Assembly: GCF_900496975.1 (NCBI RefSeq)
Contig: NZ_UFQC01000003.1
Coordinates: forward strand, 186,001 to 250,000
Length of the DNA stretch: 64,000 nt
Origin: Achromobacter veterisilvae
GTDB taxonomy: Bacteria > Pseudomonadota > Gammaproteobacteria > Burkholderiales > Burkholderiaceae_B
Reading direction: 5' to 3'
Positions 46,974 through 59,012 of this stretch are shown one piece after another; the first letter of the stretch is position 1; every line of letters begins with the position of its first letter. Below the pieces are notes generated by a model that was given only the letters and a program-made list of their open reading frames with translations, was not told where the DNA came from and did no database searches. Made by a program: the position numbers and the translations under genes.

Positions 46974-48173
46974 TTACAGCACGGCCGCGATGCCCGCGGC
47001 CACCTTGTCGATGTTGCCGCTGTTCAGCGCGGCGACGCAGATGCGGCCGCTGGAGACGGCGTAGACGCCGTGCTCTTCGCGCAGGCGGTCCACTTGCGCG
47101 GCGGTCAGGCCCGAGTACGAGAACATGCCGCGCTGGCGCAGCACGAAGCTGAAGTCCTGCTTGCCGCCGTGTTCCTGGATCTTCTCGACCAGTTGCTTGC
47201 GCATCAGGCGGATGCGGTCGCGCATGCCGGCCAGTTCCTCTTCCCACATGGCGAAGAGTTCGGGCGAGTTCAGGACCGTCGACACCACCGTGCCGCCGTG
47301 GGTGGGCGGGTTGGAATAGTTGGTGCGGATCACGCGCTTGAGCTGGCTCAGCACGCGGGTGGCTTCATCCTTGCTGCCGGCCACGACGGTCAGCGCGCCG
47401 ACGCGCTCGCCGTACAGCGAGAACGACTTCGAGAACGAGGAGCTGATGAACATGGTCAGGTCCAGGTCGGCGAACAGGCGCACGACCGCGGCGTCTTCCG
47501 TTAGGCCGTCGCCGAAACCCTGGTAGGCGATGTCCAGGAACGGGACCAGGTTGTTTTCCTTGACGACGGCAGCGATCTGCTTCCACTGGTCCATGGTGGG
47601 GTCCACGCCCGTGGGGTTGTGGCAGCACGCGTGCAGCACGACCACGGTCTTGGCCGGGGCGGCCTTCAGGTCCGCCAGCATGGCGTCGAAGTCCAGGCCG
47701 CGGGTGGCGGCGTCGTAGTACGCGTAGGTGCCGACCTCGAAGCCGGCGCGTTCGAACAGCGCGCGGTGGTTCTCCCAGCTCGGGTTGCTGATCAGGACCT
47801 TGGAGGTGGGGAGCAACTGGCGCAGGAAGTCGGCGCCGATCTTCAGCGCGCCCGTGCCGCCCAGGGCCTGGGTGGTCAGTACGCGGCCGGCGGCGGCCAG
47901 CGCGGAGTCCTTGCCCAGCAGCAGGGCTTGCGCGCCCGCGTTGTAGCCGGCGATGCCCTCGATCGGCAGGTAGCCGCGGGCGGCGGCGGCTTCGATGCGG
48001 GCGGTTTCCGCCTTGCGGACGGCGCCCAGCAGCGGAATGCGGCCCTGATCGTCGTAGTACACGCCCACGCCCAGATTGACTTTACCGGGACGCGTATCGG
48101 CGTTGTATTGTTCGTTCAGGCCAAGAATAGGGTCGCGCGGCGCGAGTTCGACGGAATCGAAAAGGGTGCTCAT
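46974..48173 (-). CDS. tyrB: Aromatic amino acid / aspartate aminotransferase
   Basis: A 399-residue class I PLP aminotransferase of the AspC/TyrB type. The PLP lysine is in [17 protein letters not shown] (~residue 247). [18 protein letters not shown] (~residues 180-197) and NPPTHGG are the cofactor and substrate segments of this subgroup. It transfers amino groups between aromatic amino acids or aspartate and 2-oxoglutarate. TyrB and AspC cannot be firmly separated from sequence alone. Divergent from uvrB with a 75-base gap. Confidence 0.93.
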   Translation of the reverse strand: MSTLFDSVELAPRDPILGLNEQYNADTRPGKVNLGVGVYYDDQGRIPLLGAVRKAETARIEAAAARGYLPIEGIAGYNAGAQALLLGKDSALAAAGRVLTTQALGGTGALKIGADFLRQLLPTSKVLISNPSWENHRALFERAGFEVGTYAYYDAATRGLDFDAMLADLKAAPAKTVVVLHACCHNPTGVDPTMDQWKQIAAVVKENNLVPFLDIAYQGFGDGLTEDAAVVRLFADLDLTMFISSSFSKSFSLYGERVGALTVVAGSKDEATRVLSQLKRVIRTNYSNPPTHGGTVVSTVLNSPELFAMWEEELAGMRDRIRLMRKQLVEKIQEHGGKQDFSFVLRQRGMFSYSGLTAAQVDRLREEHGVYAVSSGRICVAALNSGNIDKVAAGIAAVL

Positions 48174-48248
48174 GGGAGTCTGATGAGGTGGGTGGACGCA
48201 GTACGGAGTGCTGTGGATAATGGGGGGTTTACCCTGGAACAGTCTAGC

Positions 48249-50345
<2,097 letters not shown>

Positions 50346-50593
50346 GGGCGGGCCGTATCTTGTTGTGTCTTTTTACTGACACAGGGCTGAATTTTCCGGC
50401 AATCTGCTGCGCTGCAATCGCGGTGTCGCAATCCGGGCGATTCTCCAAAAGCGAAGTTCCGGCATTGCCTTCGAATTGTCATGCAAGTCATTGAATTGTA
50501 TGGAAAATTCATGGGGACGCATTCGCGCAACACCAATTGCGCGGGCGCAAAAAAAGCTTGCCTTATCTCGGGTTTTCCCGCACACTTGCTTTC

Positions 50594-51085
50594 ATGATGA
50601 CCAAGGTACTTTTCGTTTGCATGGGCAATATCTGTCGCTCGCCGAGCGCAGAGGGCGTGTTTCGCCATTTGGTGAACGACGCGGGTTTGGGCGATGTGGT
50701 TCGCATCGACTCCGCGGGCACGCACGCGTTTCACATCGGCGAGGCGCCTGATGCCCGGGCGCAGGCCGCAGCGCGCAAGCGCGGCTACGAGATCACGCAC
50801 TGCGAAGCGCGTCAGGTCACCGCGGAGGATTTCCGCGATTTCGACCTGATCCTCGCCATGGACTGGGACAATCTGTCCGCCATGCAGCAGCAGTGCCCCA
50901 AGGCCTACCAGCACAAGCTGATGCTGCTGATGCGCTTCGCCAACGAGTTCGAAGAGGCCACCGTGCCGGATCCGTACTACGGCGGCGCCGACGGTTTCGG
51001 CAAGGTGCTCGACTACCTCGAGGACGCCTGTCAGGGGGTTCTCGAACTGGTGCGCAAGCGCGCCACCCAGTACCAGGCGGCCTGA
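50594..51085 (+). CDS. Low-molecular-weight protein tyrosine phosphatase
   Basis: A 163-residue cytoplasmic LMW-PTP. The catalytic P-loop CMGNICRSP (C-x4-N/I-C-R-S) is at residues ~9-17, and the general-acid aspartate lies in VPDPYYGGADGF (~residue 130). Members of this family dephosphorylate tyrosine kinases or other small phosphoproteins; no BY-kinase or capsule genes are adjacent. ATG 50594 or 50597 can start it. The 248-base region upstream is A+T-richer and holds a TGTGTC/GACACA inverted repeat (50364-50383), perhaps the end of the uvrB message. Confidence 0.93.
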   Translation: MMTKVLFVCMGNICRSPSAEGVFRHLVNDAGLGDVVRIDSAGTHAFHIGEAPDARAQAAARKRGYEITHCEARQVTAEDFRDFDLILAMDWDNLSAMQQQCPKAYQHKLMLLMRFANEFEEATVPDPYYGGADGFGKVLDYLEDACQGVLELVRKRATQYQAA

Positions 51086-51140
51086 TCCGCTGTTGCGGGG
51101 GAGCCGCCCGTGCGCGGTTCTGGAACGTGCCTGGCAGTCA

Positions 51141-51166
51141 AAAACCGCGCAAATGCGCGGTTTTTT
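51141..51166 (+). terminator. Terminator between the phosphatase and iscR
   Basis: AAAACCGCGC-AAAT-GCGCGGTTTT followed by TT: a 10-bp perfect stem with a U-tail. Confidence 0.93.
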
Positions 51167-51204
51167 CTAGCCGGGTGCCATACCAAATTAGTCGGGAATA
51201 GGCT

Positions 51205-51229
51205 ATACTTGAGCCAATTACTCGGGTAT
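51205..51229. promoter_or_regulatory. Type-1-like IscR binding site
   Basis: This 25-base site begins ATACTTGAG and ends ACTCGGGTAT, matching the ATAxYYGACT...AGTCRRxTAT pattern of [2Fe-2S]-IscR sites. A right-half-like AGTCGGGAATA lies just upstream (51190-51200). Autorepression of the isc operon is expected. Confidence 0.8.
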
Positions 51230-51278
51230 TGGTCGCTGGATTCGCTGGCGGCCATTGCCGAATCACAGGGAACCTACC

Positions 51279-51818
51279 ATGCGGCTAACTACCAAAGGGC
51301 GTTTCGCCGTGACTGCCATGATCGACCTGGCTATGCGGCAGCATAGCGGCCCGGTCACTCTTGCGGCCATCAGCCAGCGTCAGAATATTTCGTTGTCCTA
51401 CCTGGAACAGCTCTTCGGGAAACTGCGCCGCCACGAACTCGTGGACAGCGTGCGCGGCCCCGGCGGCGGCTATTCGCTTGCCAGGCTGGCGCGCAACGTG
51501 ACCGTCGCCGACATCATCTTCGCCGTCGACGAGCCCCTGGATGCCACCAGTTGCGGCGGAAAGCGGGACTGTACGAGCGGCAACGACGGCAAGCCCGGCA
51601 AGTGCATGACGCACGAGCTCTGGGCGACGTTGAATCGCAAGATGGTCGATTACCTGGATTCGGTGTCCCTGCAAGATCTGGTCGATCAGCAGCGCGTGCG
51701 CCAATTGCAGGAAGCCAACAATCAAGCGCAGGCCTGCGCGGTGCGCGTGAACAGGGTGGGAGGCGCCAATGCCGCCAACGCCCCGACCGCGACCGTCGCT
51801 GCCAATGCCACCGTATAA
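51279..51818 (+). CDS. iscR: Iron-sulfur cluster regulator IscR
   Basis: A 179-residue Rrf2-family regulator that holds a [2Fe-2S] cluster and represses isc. The helix-turn-helix is MRLTTKGRFAVTAMIDLAMR and ISQRQNISLSYLEQLFGKLR. Cluster ligands are Cys92, Cys98, Cys109 and His112; the spacing between the second and third cysteine is five residues longer than in E. coli (GNDGKPGK region). A low-complexity Ala/Asn/Thr tail ends the protein. It heads the operon, 21 bases before iscS. Confidence 0.97.
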   Translation: MRLTTKGRFAVTAMIDLAMRQHSGPVTLAAISQRQNISLSYLEQLFGKLRRHELVDSVRGPGGGYSLARLARNVTVADIIFAVDEPLDATSCGGKRDCTSGNDGKPGKCMTHELWATLNRKMVDYLDSVSLQDLVDQQRVRQLQEANNQAQACAVRVNRVGGANAANAPTATVAANATV

Positions 51819-51839
51819 GAAGTATCAGGAGTTGTAGAA

Positions 51840-53051
51840 ATGACCACCCGCCCGATCTACCTGGACTATTCCGCCACGACGCCCGTCGACCCCCGCGTCG
51901 TGGAAAAGATGGTGCCCTGGCTGTACGAGAACTTCGGCAACCCGGCCTCCCGCAGCCATGCGTTCGGCTGGGAGTCGGAAGAGGCCGTCGAGCGCGCCCG
52001 CGAGGAAGTCGCCAAGCTGGTGAACGCCGACCCGCGCGAAATCGTCTGGACTTCCGGCGCCACGGAATCCGACAACCTGGCCATCAAGGGTGCCGCCAAC
52101 TTCTACGCGGAACGCGGCAAGCACATCATCACCGTCAAGACCGAGCACAAGGCCGTGCTGGACACCTGTCGCGAGCTGGAGCGCCAGGGGTTCGAAGTGA
52201 CCTACCTGGACGTGAAGGACAACGGCCTGATCGACCTGGACACCTTCAAGGCCGCGCTGCGCCCCGACACCGTGCTGGTGTCCGTGATGATGGTGAACAA
52301 CGAAATCGGCGTGATCCAGGACGTGGAAACGCTGGGCGAAATCTGCCGCGAGAAGGGCATCATCTTCCACGTGGACGCCGCGCAGGCGACCGGCAAGGTG
52401 GAAATCGACCTGCAAAAGCTCAAGGTCGACCTGATGTCGTTCTCCGCCCACAAGACTTACGGCCCCAAGGGTATCGGCGCCCTGTACGTGCGCCGCAAGC
52501 CGCGCATCCGCATCGAAGCCCAGATGCACGGCGGCGGCCACGAGCGCGGTTTCCGCTCGGGCACGCTGGCCACCCACCAGATCGTCGGCATGGGCGAAGC
52601 GTTCCGCCTGGCCCGCGAGGAAATGGGCACCGAGAACGAACGCATCCGCATGCTGCGCGACCGCCTCTGGAACGGCCTGTCGCAGATCGAAGAGGTCTAC
52701 CTGAACGGCGACATGGACCAGCGCGTGCCGCACAACCTGAACGTCAGCTTCAACTACGTCGAGGGCGAGTCCCTGATCATGGCGATCAAGGAACTGGCCG
52801 TGTCCAGCGGCTCGGCCTGCACCTCGGCCAGCCTGGAGCCCTCCTATGTGCTGCGCGCGCTGGGCCGCAACGATGAACTGGCGCACAGCTCGATCCGTTT
52901 CACCCTGGGCCGCTTTACGACCGAACAGGAAGTCGATTTCGCGGTGGAGCTCATCAAGAGCCGCGTCGGCAAGCTGCGCGATATGTCGCCGCTGTGGGAA
53001 ATGGCCAAGGAAGGCATCGACTTGAACAGCGTGCAGTGGGCCGCGCACTGA
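51840..53051 (+). CDS. iscS: Cysteine desulfurase IscS
   Basis: A 403-residue PLP enzyme that takes sulfur from cysteine for cluster and thio-modification pathways. TEHKAVLDT (~residue 102) carries the PLP-stacking His, [18 protein letters not shown] (~residues 200-217) the PLP lysine, and [20 protein letters not shown] (~residue 327) the catalytic cysteine loop. Length equals E. coli IscS. Confidence 0.99.
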   Translation: MTTRPIYLDYSATTPVDPRVVEKMVPWLYENFGNPASRSHAFGWESEEAVERAREEVAKLVNADPREIVWTSGATESDNLAIKGAANFYAERGKHIITVKTEHKAVLDTCRELERQGFEVTYLDVKDNGLIDLDTFKAALRPDTVLVSVMMVNNEIGVIQDVETLGEICREKGIIFHVDAAQATGKVEIDLQKLKVDLMSFSAHKTYGPKGIGALYVRRKPRIRIEAQMHGGGHERGFRSGTLATHQIVGMGEAFRLAREEMGTENERIRMLRDRLWNGLSQIEEVYLNGDMDQRVPHNLNVSFNYVEGESLIMAIKELAVSSGSACTSASLEPSYVLRALGRNDELAHSSIRFTLGRFTTEQEVDFAVELIKSRVGKLRDMSPLWEMAKEGIDLNSVQWAAH

Positions 53052-53084
53052 GCGCCCGCGCCAAGAAATCCGTGGAGAAATAAC

Positions 53085-53489
53085 ATGTCTTACAGCACCA
53101 AAGTTCTGGATCACTACGAAAATCCCCGCAACGTCGGTTCGTTCGACAAGTCGGACGAGTCGGTGGGCACCGGCATGGTCGGCGCGCCCGCCTGTGGCGA
53201 CGTCATGAAGCTGCAGATCAAGGTGAATGAAGCCGGCGTGATCGAAGATGCGCGCTTCAAGACCTACGGCTGCGGCTCGGCCATCGCCTCCAGCTCGCTC
53301 GTGACCGAATGGGTCAAGGGCAAGACGCTGGACGAAGCGATGAACATCCGCAACACGCAGATCGCCGAAGAACTGGCCCTGCCGCCCGTGAAGGTGCACT
53401 GTTCCATCCTGGCCGAAGACGCGATCAAGGCCGCGGTGCAGAACTACAAAGAAAAGCATTCGGTTCCGGCCGAAGCCGTGGCGGGCTGA
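53085..53489 (+). CDS. iscU: Iron-sulfur cluster scaffold IscU
   Basis: A 134-residue scaffold on which [2Fe-2S] clusters are built. The three ligand cysteines are in GAPACGDVM (~37), [11 protein letters not shown] (~63) and VHCSILAED (~106), and the HscA-recognition LPPVK motif precedes the last one (ALPPVKVHC). Family-typical start [20 protein letters not shown]. Confidence 0.99.
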   Translation: MSYSTKVLDHYENPRNVGSFDKSDESVGTGMVGAPACGDVMKLQIKVNEAGVIEDARFKTYGCGSAIASSSLVTEWVKGKTLDEAMNIRNTQIAEELALPPVKVHCSILAEDAIKAAVQNYKEKHSVPAEAVAG

Positions 53490-53491
53490 AC

Positions 53492-53815
53492 ATGTCCGTT
53501 ACCCTGACCCAACAGGCCGCCACCCATATCGGCCGCTACTTGCAGAAGCGCGGAAAGGGTATCGGCTTGCGGCTCGGCGTTAGGACGACGGGCTGCTCCG
53601 GCATGGCCTACAAGCTGGAGTACGTGGACGACGTGGCGTCGGATGACGTCGTGTTCGAAAGCTTCGGCGTGAAGGTCTTCGTGGACCCGAAAAGCCTGGC
53701 CTACCTGGATGGCACGGAGCTGGACTACGCCCGCGAAGGCCTGAACGAAGGTTTCAAGTTCCGCAACCCCAACGAGAAGGCGACCTGCGGCTGCGGCGAG
53801 TCGTTCACGGTGTAA
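53492..53815 (+). CDS. iscA: A-type iron-sulfur carrier IscA
   Basis: A 107-residue A-type carrier. The three conserved cysteines are in [13 protein letters not shown] (~35) and ATCGCGESF (~99 and 101). It starts two bases after the iscU stop, so is tightly coupled. Confidence 0.98.
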   Translation: MSVTLTQQAATHIGRYLQKRGKGIGLRLGVRTTGCSGMAYKLEYVDDVASDDVVFESFGVKVFVDPKSLAYLDGTELDYAREGLNEGFKFRNPNEKATCGCGESFTV

Positions 53816-53818
53816 GTC

Positions 53819-54331
53819 TTGGCTGGAGACGACCACTTCAGCCTGTTCGGCTTGCCGGCACGCTTCGACCTGGACGGCCAGGCACTGGAAACCGCATGGC
53901 GCGCGGTCGCCGCGCAGGTGCATCCCGACCGCTACGCCACGGCCAGCCCCGCGGAACGCCGCGTGGCCATGCAGTGGGCCGCGCGCGCGAACGAGGCCTA
54001 CCGCCAACTGCGGGACCCTCTGCTGCGGGCGCGCTACCTGTGCGAACAGGCGGGCGTGGACCTGCAGACCGAAAGCAACACGTCCATGGACGGCGCCTTC
54101 CTGATGCAGCAGATGACCTGGCGCGAGATGCTGGACGATGCGCGCGGCGACGCGGGCGCCTTGGCGGCCTTGCAGGGGGAACTGGAGCAGGCGCGCGCAA
54201 CCATGCGCGCCACGCTGACCCGCCTGCTGGACGACGAGCGCGACTACGCCGCGGCCGGGCTCAAGGTGCGGGAATGGATGTTCGTGGAGAAGCTGGCGGA
54301 AGAGCTGGCGCACGCCCAGCCCGCCGGATAG
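53819..54331 (+). CDS. hscB: Fe-S co-chaperone HscB
   Basis: A 170-residue J-domain protein that brings IscU to HscA. The J domain starts DHFSLFGLPARFDLDGQALE and has the HPD motif in VHPDRYATAS (~residue 35). A C-terminal three-helix domain binds IscU. The best start is TTG at 53819, three bases after the iscA stop. No ATG or GTG gives a full J domain. Confidence 0.95.
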   Translation: MAGDDHFSLFGLPARFDLDGQALETAWRAVAAQVHPDRYATASPAERRVAMQWAARANEAYRQLRDPLLRARYLCEQAGVDLQTESNTSMDGAFLMQQMTWREMLDDARGDAGALAALQGELEQARATMRATLTRLLDDERDYAAAGLKVREWMFVEKLAEELAHAQPAG

Positions 54332-54394
54332 CCGAAGACGTGCCGGGCGCCCGCGAATCGGGCGCCGCCGCCCACTGACCAGAAAAACAGAATC

Positions 54395-56257
54395 ATGGCC
54401 TTATTGCAGATATCCGAGCCCGGTGAATCGCCCGCGCCGCACCAGCGCAAGCTGGCGGTCGGGATCGACCTCGGCACTACCAATTCCCTAGTCGCGGCTG
54501 TGCGCAGCAGCGTCGCCGAAGTGCTGCCGGATGCGCAGGGCCACGCCTTGCTGCCGTCCGCGGTGCGTTATTTCCCCGGCGGCAAGGTCACCACGGGCCG
54601 CGAGCCGCTGGCCCAGCAAGCCCTGGATCCGCTGAATACCGTCGTGTCGGTGAAGCGCTTCATGGGCCGGTCCCTGGAAGAGGCGCGGGCCATGCGCGCG
54701 CCCTACGAATTCGTGGACGCGCCCGGCATGGTGCGCCTTCGCACGGTCCAGGGCGACCTGAGCCCGGTCGAGGTGTCGGCGCAGATCCTGGCGGTGCTGC
54801 GCCAACGCGCCGAGGACGTGCTGGGCGACGACCTGGTGGGCGCCGTCATCACGGTGCCGGCCTACTTCGACGATGCCCAGCGCCAGGCGACGCGCGACGC
54901 GGCCCGCCTGGCGGGACTGAACGTCCTGCGGCTGCTGAACGAACCCACGGCGGCGGCGATCGCCTACGGCCTGGACCATGCCGCCGAAGGCGTGTACGCG
55001 GTCTACGACCTGGGCGGCGGCACGTTCGACATTTCCATCCTGCGCCTGACCCAGGGCGTGTTCGAAGTGATCTCCACGGGCGGCGACACCGCGCTGGGGG
55101 GCGACGACTTCGACGCCCTGATCGTCGACCGCGTGGTGTCCCAACTGGCCGCCGGAGAACTGACTCCGTCGGACCGCCGCGGCCTGCTGATGGCGGCGCG
55201 AGCGGCGCGCGAAGCGCTGTCGGACGCCGGCGAGGCCCGCTTGCAGCTCGCCCTGGCGGACGGCCGCAAGGTGGACGCGGTGCTGACGCGCGCGGATTTC
55301 GAAGCGCTGGCCCAGCCCCTGATCGGCCGCACGCTGGACTGCGCGCGCCGCGCGCTGCGCGATGCGTCGCTGGCGCCGGCCGACGTGCGCGGCGTGGTGA
55401 TGGTGGGCGGCGCCACCCGCATGCCGGTGGTGCGCGAGGCCGTGGGGCAGTTGTTCGGCACACAGCCCCTGACCGATCTGGATCCCGACCAGGTGGTGGC
55501 GCTGGGCGCGGCCCTGCAAGCCAACCTGCTGGCGGGCAATCGCGCGCCGGGCGAGGACTGGCTGCTGCTGGACGTGATCCCGCTGTCGCTGGGGCTGGAA
55601 ACCATGGGCGGCCTGGTCGAGCGCATCATTCCGCGCAATAGCACCATTCCGGTGGCGCGCGCGCAGGAATTCACCACGTTCAAGGACGGCCAGACCGCCA
55701 TGAGCATCCACGTGGTCCAGGGCGAACGCGACCTGGTCGCCGATTCGCGTTCGCTGGCGCGTTTCGAGCTGCGCGGCATTCCGCCCATGGTGGCGGGCGC
55801 GGCGCGCATCCGCGTGACCTTCCAGGTGGACGCGGACGGGCTGCTGAGCGTGACGGCCCGCGAGCAGAGCAAGGGCGTCGAAGCCATGGTGTCCGTCAAG
55901 CCGTCCTACGGCCTGTCGGACGACGAGATCGCGCAGATGCTGGCCGACAGCGTGGCGCAGGCGGACACGGACGCGAAGGCCCGCATGCTGCGCGAGCAGC
56001 AAGTGGACGCGCGCCAGTTGGTGGAGTCCGTGCAGGCGGCGCTGGCCGTGGACGGCGACCTGCTGGACGCGGAGGAACGCAAGCGCGTGGACGAATGCCT
56101 GCAGGCCGCCATCGCGGCCCAGGACGCCCCGGATGCGGATACCGTGAAGGACGCGGTGCAGGCCCTGTCGGCCGCGACCGACGACTTCGCCGCGCGGCGG
56201 ATGGACCGCAGCATCCGCGCGGCGCTGGCCGGCCGCAAACTTGATGAGATCGCCTGA
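54395..56257 (+). CDS. hscA: Fe-S protein assembly chaperone HscA
   Basis: A 620-residue Hsp70-type chaperone specialised for IscU. The ATPase domain shows [15 protein letters not shown] (~residues 26-40), [14 protein letters not shown] (~205) and [17 protein letters not shown] (~330). The substrate domain begins [19 protein letters not shown]. Length and N-terminal extension fit HscA rather than DnaK (no DnaK-type C-terminal disordered tail). It follows hscB by 63 bases. Confidence 0.98.
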   Translation: MALLQISEPGESPAPHQRKLAVGIDLGTTNSLVAAVRSSVAEVLPDAQGHALLPSAVRYFPGGKVTTGREPLAQQALDPLNTVVSVKRFMGRSLEEARAMRAPYEFVDAPGMVRLRTVQGDLSPVEVSAQILAVLRQRAEDVLGDDLVGAVITVPAYFDDAQRQATRDAARLAGLNVLRLLNEPTAAAIAYGLDHAAEGVYAVYDLGGGTFDISILRLTQGVFEVISTGGDTALGGDDFDALIVDRVVSQLAAGELTPSDRRGLLMAARAAREALSDAGEARLQLALADGRKVDAVLTRADFEALAQPLIGRTLDCARRALRDASLAPADVRGVVMVGGATRMPVVREAVGQLFGTQPLTDLDPDQVVALGAALQANLLAGNRAPGEDWLLLDVIPLSLGLETMGGLVERIIPRNSTIPVARAQEFTTFKDGQTAMSIHVVQGERDLVADSRSLARFELRGIPPMVAGAARIRVTFQVDADGLLSVTAREQSKGVEAMVSVKPSYGLSDDEIAQMLADSVAQADTDAKARMLREQQVDARQLVESVQAALAVDGDLLDAEERKRVDECLQAAIAAQDAPDADTVKDAVQALSAATDDFAARRMDRSIRAALAGRKLDEIA

Positions 56258-56266
56258 TAAGACGTT

Positions 56267-56608
56267 ATGCCGAAACTGACTGTATTGCCTCATCCCGATT
56301 ACTGCCCGGAAGGCGCCGTGATCGAGGACGCGCCCAAGGGCGTGTCGATCTGCCGGGTGCTGCTGGATAACCACATCGATATCGAGCACGCCTGCGAACT
56401 GTCCTGCGCATGTACCACCTGTCACGTGGTGGTCAAGCAGGGTTATGCTTCGCTGGAAGACGCCACCGACGACGAAGAAGACCTGCTGGACAAGGCCTGG
56501 GGCCTGGCCCCGACTTCGCGCCTGTCCTGCCAGGCGTTGGTGGCGGACGCCGACCTGACGGTCGAGATTCCCAAGTACACCATCAATCACGCGAAAGAGG
56601 GCCATTGA
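56267..56608 (+). CDS. fdx: ISC-type [2Fe-2S] ferredoxin
   Basis: A 113-residue adrenodoxin-type ferredoxin supplying electrons for cluster assembly. Cluster ligands are in EHACELSCACTTCHVV (C-x5-C-x2-C, ~residues 42-51), and the fourth cysteine is in SRLSCQALV (~87). It starts nine bases after hscA. Confidence 0.98.
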   Translation: MPKLTVLPHPDYCPEGAVIEDAPKGVSICRVLLDNHIDIEHACELSCACTTCHVVVKQGYASLEDATDDEEDLLDKAWGLAPTSRLSCQALVADADLTVEIPKYTINHAKEGH

Positions 56609-56802
56609 TGAAGTGGACCGACACCTACGAGATCGCCGCGGCCCTGGTGGACGCGTATCCCGACGTGGACCCCAAGACGCTGCGCTTCGTGCAACTGCGC
56701 GAATGGGTCCTGGCCCTGCCGGGCTTCAGCGACGACCCGGCCCACTGCGGCGAGAAGATCCTGGAGGCCATCCAGATGGCCTGGATCGACGAGGCCGACT
56801 GA
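56608..56802 (+). CDS. iscX: Fe-S assembly protein IscX
   Basis: A 64-residue acidic protein matching IscX/YfhJ (WTDTYEIAAALVDAYPDVDP and LREWVLALPGF), a frataxin-like regulator that binds IscS. The ATG overlaps the fdx stop (TGATG). It closes the isc operon, followed by a terminator. Confidence 0.97.
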   Translation: MKWTDTYEIAAALVDAYPDVDPKTLRFVQLREWVLALPGFSDDPAHCGEKILEAIQMAWIDEAD

Positions 56803-56807
56803 AGACG

Positions 56808-56833
56808 AAGCTCCCCCCGGGGAGCTTTTCTTT
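56808..56833 (+). terminator. Terminator of the isc operon
   Basis: AAGCTCC and GGAGCTT enclose C/G residues, followed by TTCTTTT. It starts 5 bases after the iscX stop. Confidence 0.85.
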
Positions 56834-56893
56834 TGGCGTGGCGGTGTAGGGGCCGGGGACGCGGATAACCAGCGCGCGAGGGCCAAGATACAC

Positions 56894-56958
56894 GGTGTCA
56901 GACACCCGTACGAGATCCCCGTCCAGTCCGAAGCCGGCGTTCCCGGGTGTCTGACACC
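56894..56958. repeat. Nested inverted repeat built from two GGTGTC-N-GACACC palindromes
   Basis: GGTGTCAGACACCCG (56894-56908) and its exact complement CGGGTGTCTGACACC (56944-56958) flank 35 bases. Each arm is itself a 13-base palindrome, so the element can fold as one long hairpin or two small ones. It resembles a repetitive extragenic palindrome. Confidence 0.8.
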
Positions 56959-57046
56959 CCGCCGCGCTCGTTGCAGGCGCCGCGTTTGGGCACTTCCTTT
57001 CCCGGTATCATGAACGATCCCGCCGTTCTCCTTCCCGAGTCCACAG

Positions 57047-57931
57047 ATGCCCGCTGCTCAATTGCGTTTTGGCCTGGCCGCCAACCGGCTTCACCATGAA
57101 ACTCCCGACGCCGCCTTGTTCACCTGGCTGCGCGCGTGCTCGCCGACAATACGCGAGCTGGGCGTGCAGTTGCACACGGTGGGCCGCACGCACGATGCGA
57201 TCGTGCGCGAAGGCATGCTGCAGGGCTACAGCGGCCTGGTCCGCTATCCCTACGGCCGCGAGGGCGGCCTGATGAAACTGGTGGCCCGGGTCACCGAGGG
57301 CCGCGACGGACAGGCGCCGTTCGACGGCGCGATCTACCTGATCGATCCGGTCGATCCTTCTTCGATTTTCCCCGAGGCGCTGGCGCTCAAGCGCCAGTGC
57401 ATCACGCATGGCCGGCCGTTCATCTCGACGCTGGCGGGCGCCATCGAATGGATGGAAGTGGAGCGCGTGCACGCGGGCCTGGCGCCCGATGCCTCGGCCT
57501 CGCGCCTGTTCAACTTCACCGGCCAGACGCTGGCGCTGATCGCGCACGATGCCTTGAAGGACGAGATGGTCGCGTTCGCCAGCGAGCATTTCGACGTCTT
57601 GTCGCGCTTTGCGCGGCGCGTGGCGACGGGCACGACGGGCGGCCGGCTCAACGACCTGGCCTGGTCGCGCGGGTGGCCCAGGGACACGCCCTGGGTGCAC
57701 CGCTATTTGAGCGGGCCGCTGGGCGGCGACGCGCAGATCGCGGAACTGGTGCTGGAGCACCAGTGCCAGCGCGTGATCTTTTTCGAGGACCCGCACGTGG
57801 CGCGCCAGCACGAAGCGGACATCCAGTTGCTGGAGCGCGCGGTGCGCGTGGTGACGGAGTCGGCCACCTGCGCCACCTCGCCCACGGTGGCCCGGCGCTG
57901 GGCGCAGGCGGTGGAGAAGCGCGTCATCTGA
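57047..57931 (+). CDS. Protein with two methylglyoxal-synthase-like domains
   Basis: A 294-residue cytoplasmic protein. The second half (about 155-290) matches MgsA: LALIAHDALKDEMVAFASEH, RVATGTTGGRL, LSGPLGGDAQIAEL (Asp of GGD aligns with the catalytic Asp of MgsA) and VIFFEDPHVARQHEADIQLL. The first half shows a similar but degenerate pattern (LAANRLHHETPDAALFTWLR, YGREGGLMKLVARVTEG, DGAIYLIDPVDPSSIFPEAL), with the catalytic GGD changed to GG-L. MgsA converts dihydroxyacetone phosphate to methylglyoxal. A tandem protein may have a different role or one regulatory domain. It overlaps the convergent LysR gene by 8 bases. Confidence 0.8.
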   Translation: MPAAQLRFGLAANRLHHETPDAALFTWLRACSPTIRELGVQLHTVGRTHDAIVREGMLQGYSGLVRYPYGREGGLMKLVARVTEGRDGQAPFDGAIYLIDPVDPSSIFPEALALKRQCITHGRPFISTLAGAIEWMEVERVHAGLAPDASASRLFNFTGQTLALIAHDALKDEMVAFASEHFDVLSRFARRVATGTTGGRLNDLAWSRGWPRDTPWVHRYLSGPLGGDAQIAELVLEHQCQRVIFFEDPHVARQHEADIQLLERAVRVVTESATCATSPTVARRWAQAVEKRVI

Positions 57932-58886
57932 CCCGGGCCGGGGCGGGCGCCGCCGCTGCCGTCCGGCAATCGGCGATGATCCGCCCGATCCGGTCCGCCA
58001 CGGCCGACGCCGCCATCGACAGCGGCAGGACGTCCGAACGGCAGAGATACACCGGCCGCGTCATGCGGGGCCTGCCGATCCGGTGCAGCACGACCTTGCC
58101 GTGCTCGGCCTCCTGGCGCACCGCCTCGTACGACAGGATGGTGTGGGCGACGCCGGCCTGGGCCAATTCGATCAACTGCGGAATGGCGTTGGCCTCGGCG
58201 ATGACGCGGAACTCCACGCGCTCGCGCTGCTGATAGCGGTCCAGCAGCCGCCGCAGGCTGTGCGGGTTGCCCGGCAGCACCAGCGGCAATTGCGCCAGCG
58301 CGCCCAGGCTCATGGCGGGCAGGGCGCGCGGATCCGCGGGCCGGGGCTTCCTGCCGCGCGCGCCCGCGGGCGGCGAAACCACCACCAGCTCTTCGTCGAT
58401 CAGGTGTTGGAAGCTCAGGTCGGCCGAGGCGTCGTCGCTGAACGTCAGGCCCAGGGCCGCATGCCCGGAACTGACGAAACCCGGAATATACCCGGTGCTG
58501 GATTCGATGATCTTGAGATAGACGCCCGGCCAGTGCTCCAGGCTGAAGCGCAGCAGCGGCACGGTCAGCAGCTTGGCCATGGACATCGACATCGCCACCG
58601 AGACGGCGCCGCGCGGGGCGTTCGCATCTTCGCGCACGTCGGCGCGCGCCGCGTCGATGCGGCCCAGGATCTCGCGCGCGTGCGCCAGCATGCGCGAACC
58701 GGCGGCGGTGGGGGTAACGCCCCGGGCGCTGCGATGCAGCAGCACCACGCCCAGGTCCTCTTCCAGGTTGCGGATCAGCAGGCTCAGCGCGGGCTGCGCC
58801 ACGTGCAGCGTTTCGGCGGCGCGGCTGATCGATCCGGTGGAGACCACCGCGACGAAGCACTGCATTGCGCGTAGGGACATCGACAT
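57924..58886 (-). CDS. LysR-family transcriptional regulator
   Basis: A 320-residue LysR regulator of the CatR/NAC-like group. The helix-turn-helix is FVAVVSTGSISRAAETLHVA and PALSLLIRNLEEDLGVVLLH (residues ~11-50). The effector domain contains VYLKIIESSTGYIPGFVSSG and LSFQHLIDEELVVVSPPAGA. Divergent from the Bug/CaiB catabolic operon, with a 126-base A+T-rich gap holding an ATATT...AATAT repeat (58934-58957), so it is the likely regulator of that operon. Confidence 0.93.
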   Translation of the reverse strand: MSMSLRAMQCFVAVVSTGSISRAAETLHVAQPALSLLIRNLEEDLGVVLLHRSARGVTPTAAGSRMLAHAREILGRIDAARADVREDANAPRGAVSVAMSMSMAKLLTVPLLRFSLEHWPGVYLKIIESSTGYIPGFVSSGHAALGLTFSDDASADLSFQHLIDEELVVVSPPAGARGRKPRPADPRALPAMSLGALAQLPLVLPGNPHSLRRLLDRYQQRERVEFRVIAEANAIPQLIELAQAGVAHTILSYEAVRQEAEHGKVVLHRIGRPRMTRPVYLCRSDVLPLSMAASAVADRIGRIIADCRTAAAAPAPARVR

Positions 58887-59012
58887 GGACGGACTCCGGC
58901 GGGCAGGGGTATCACAATTTTATTATGGCCTGCATATTCAAACGGTATTTCTAATATAGCAAGCGGTTTCGCATAATTCAGCGCAAGCCTGGAAAATGAC
59001 TATGGAGACATC

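Noticed and set aside
48174-48248. SOS box in front of uvrB
   Set aside because: CTGTGG...ACAG-like pieces are present but not in CTGT-N8-ACAG spacing; no convincing LexA site.
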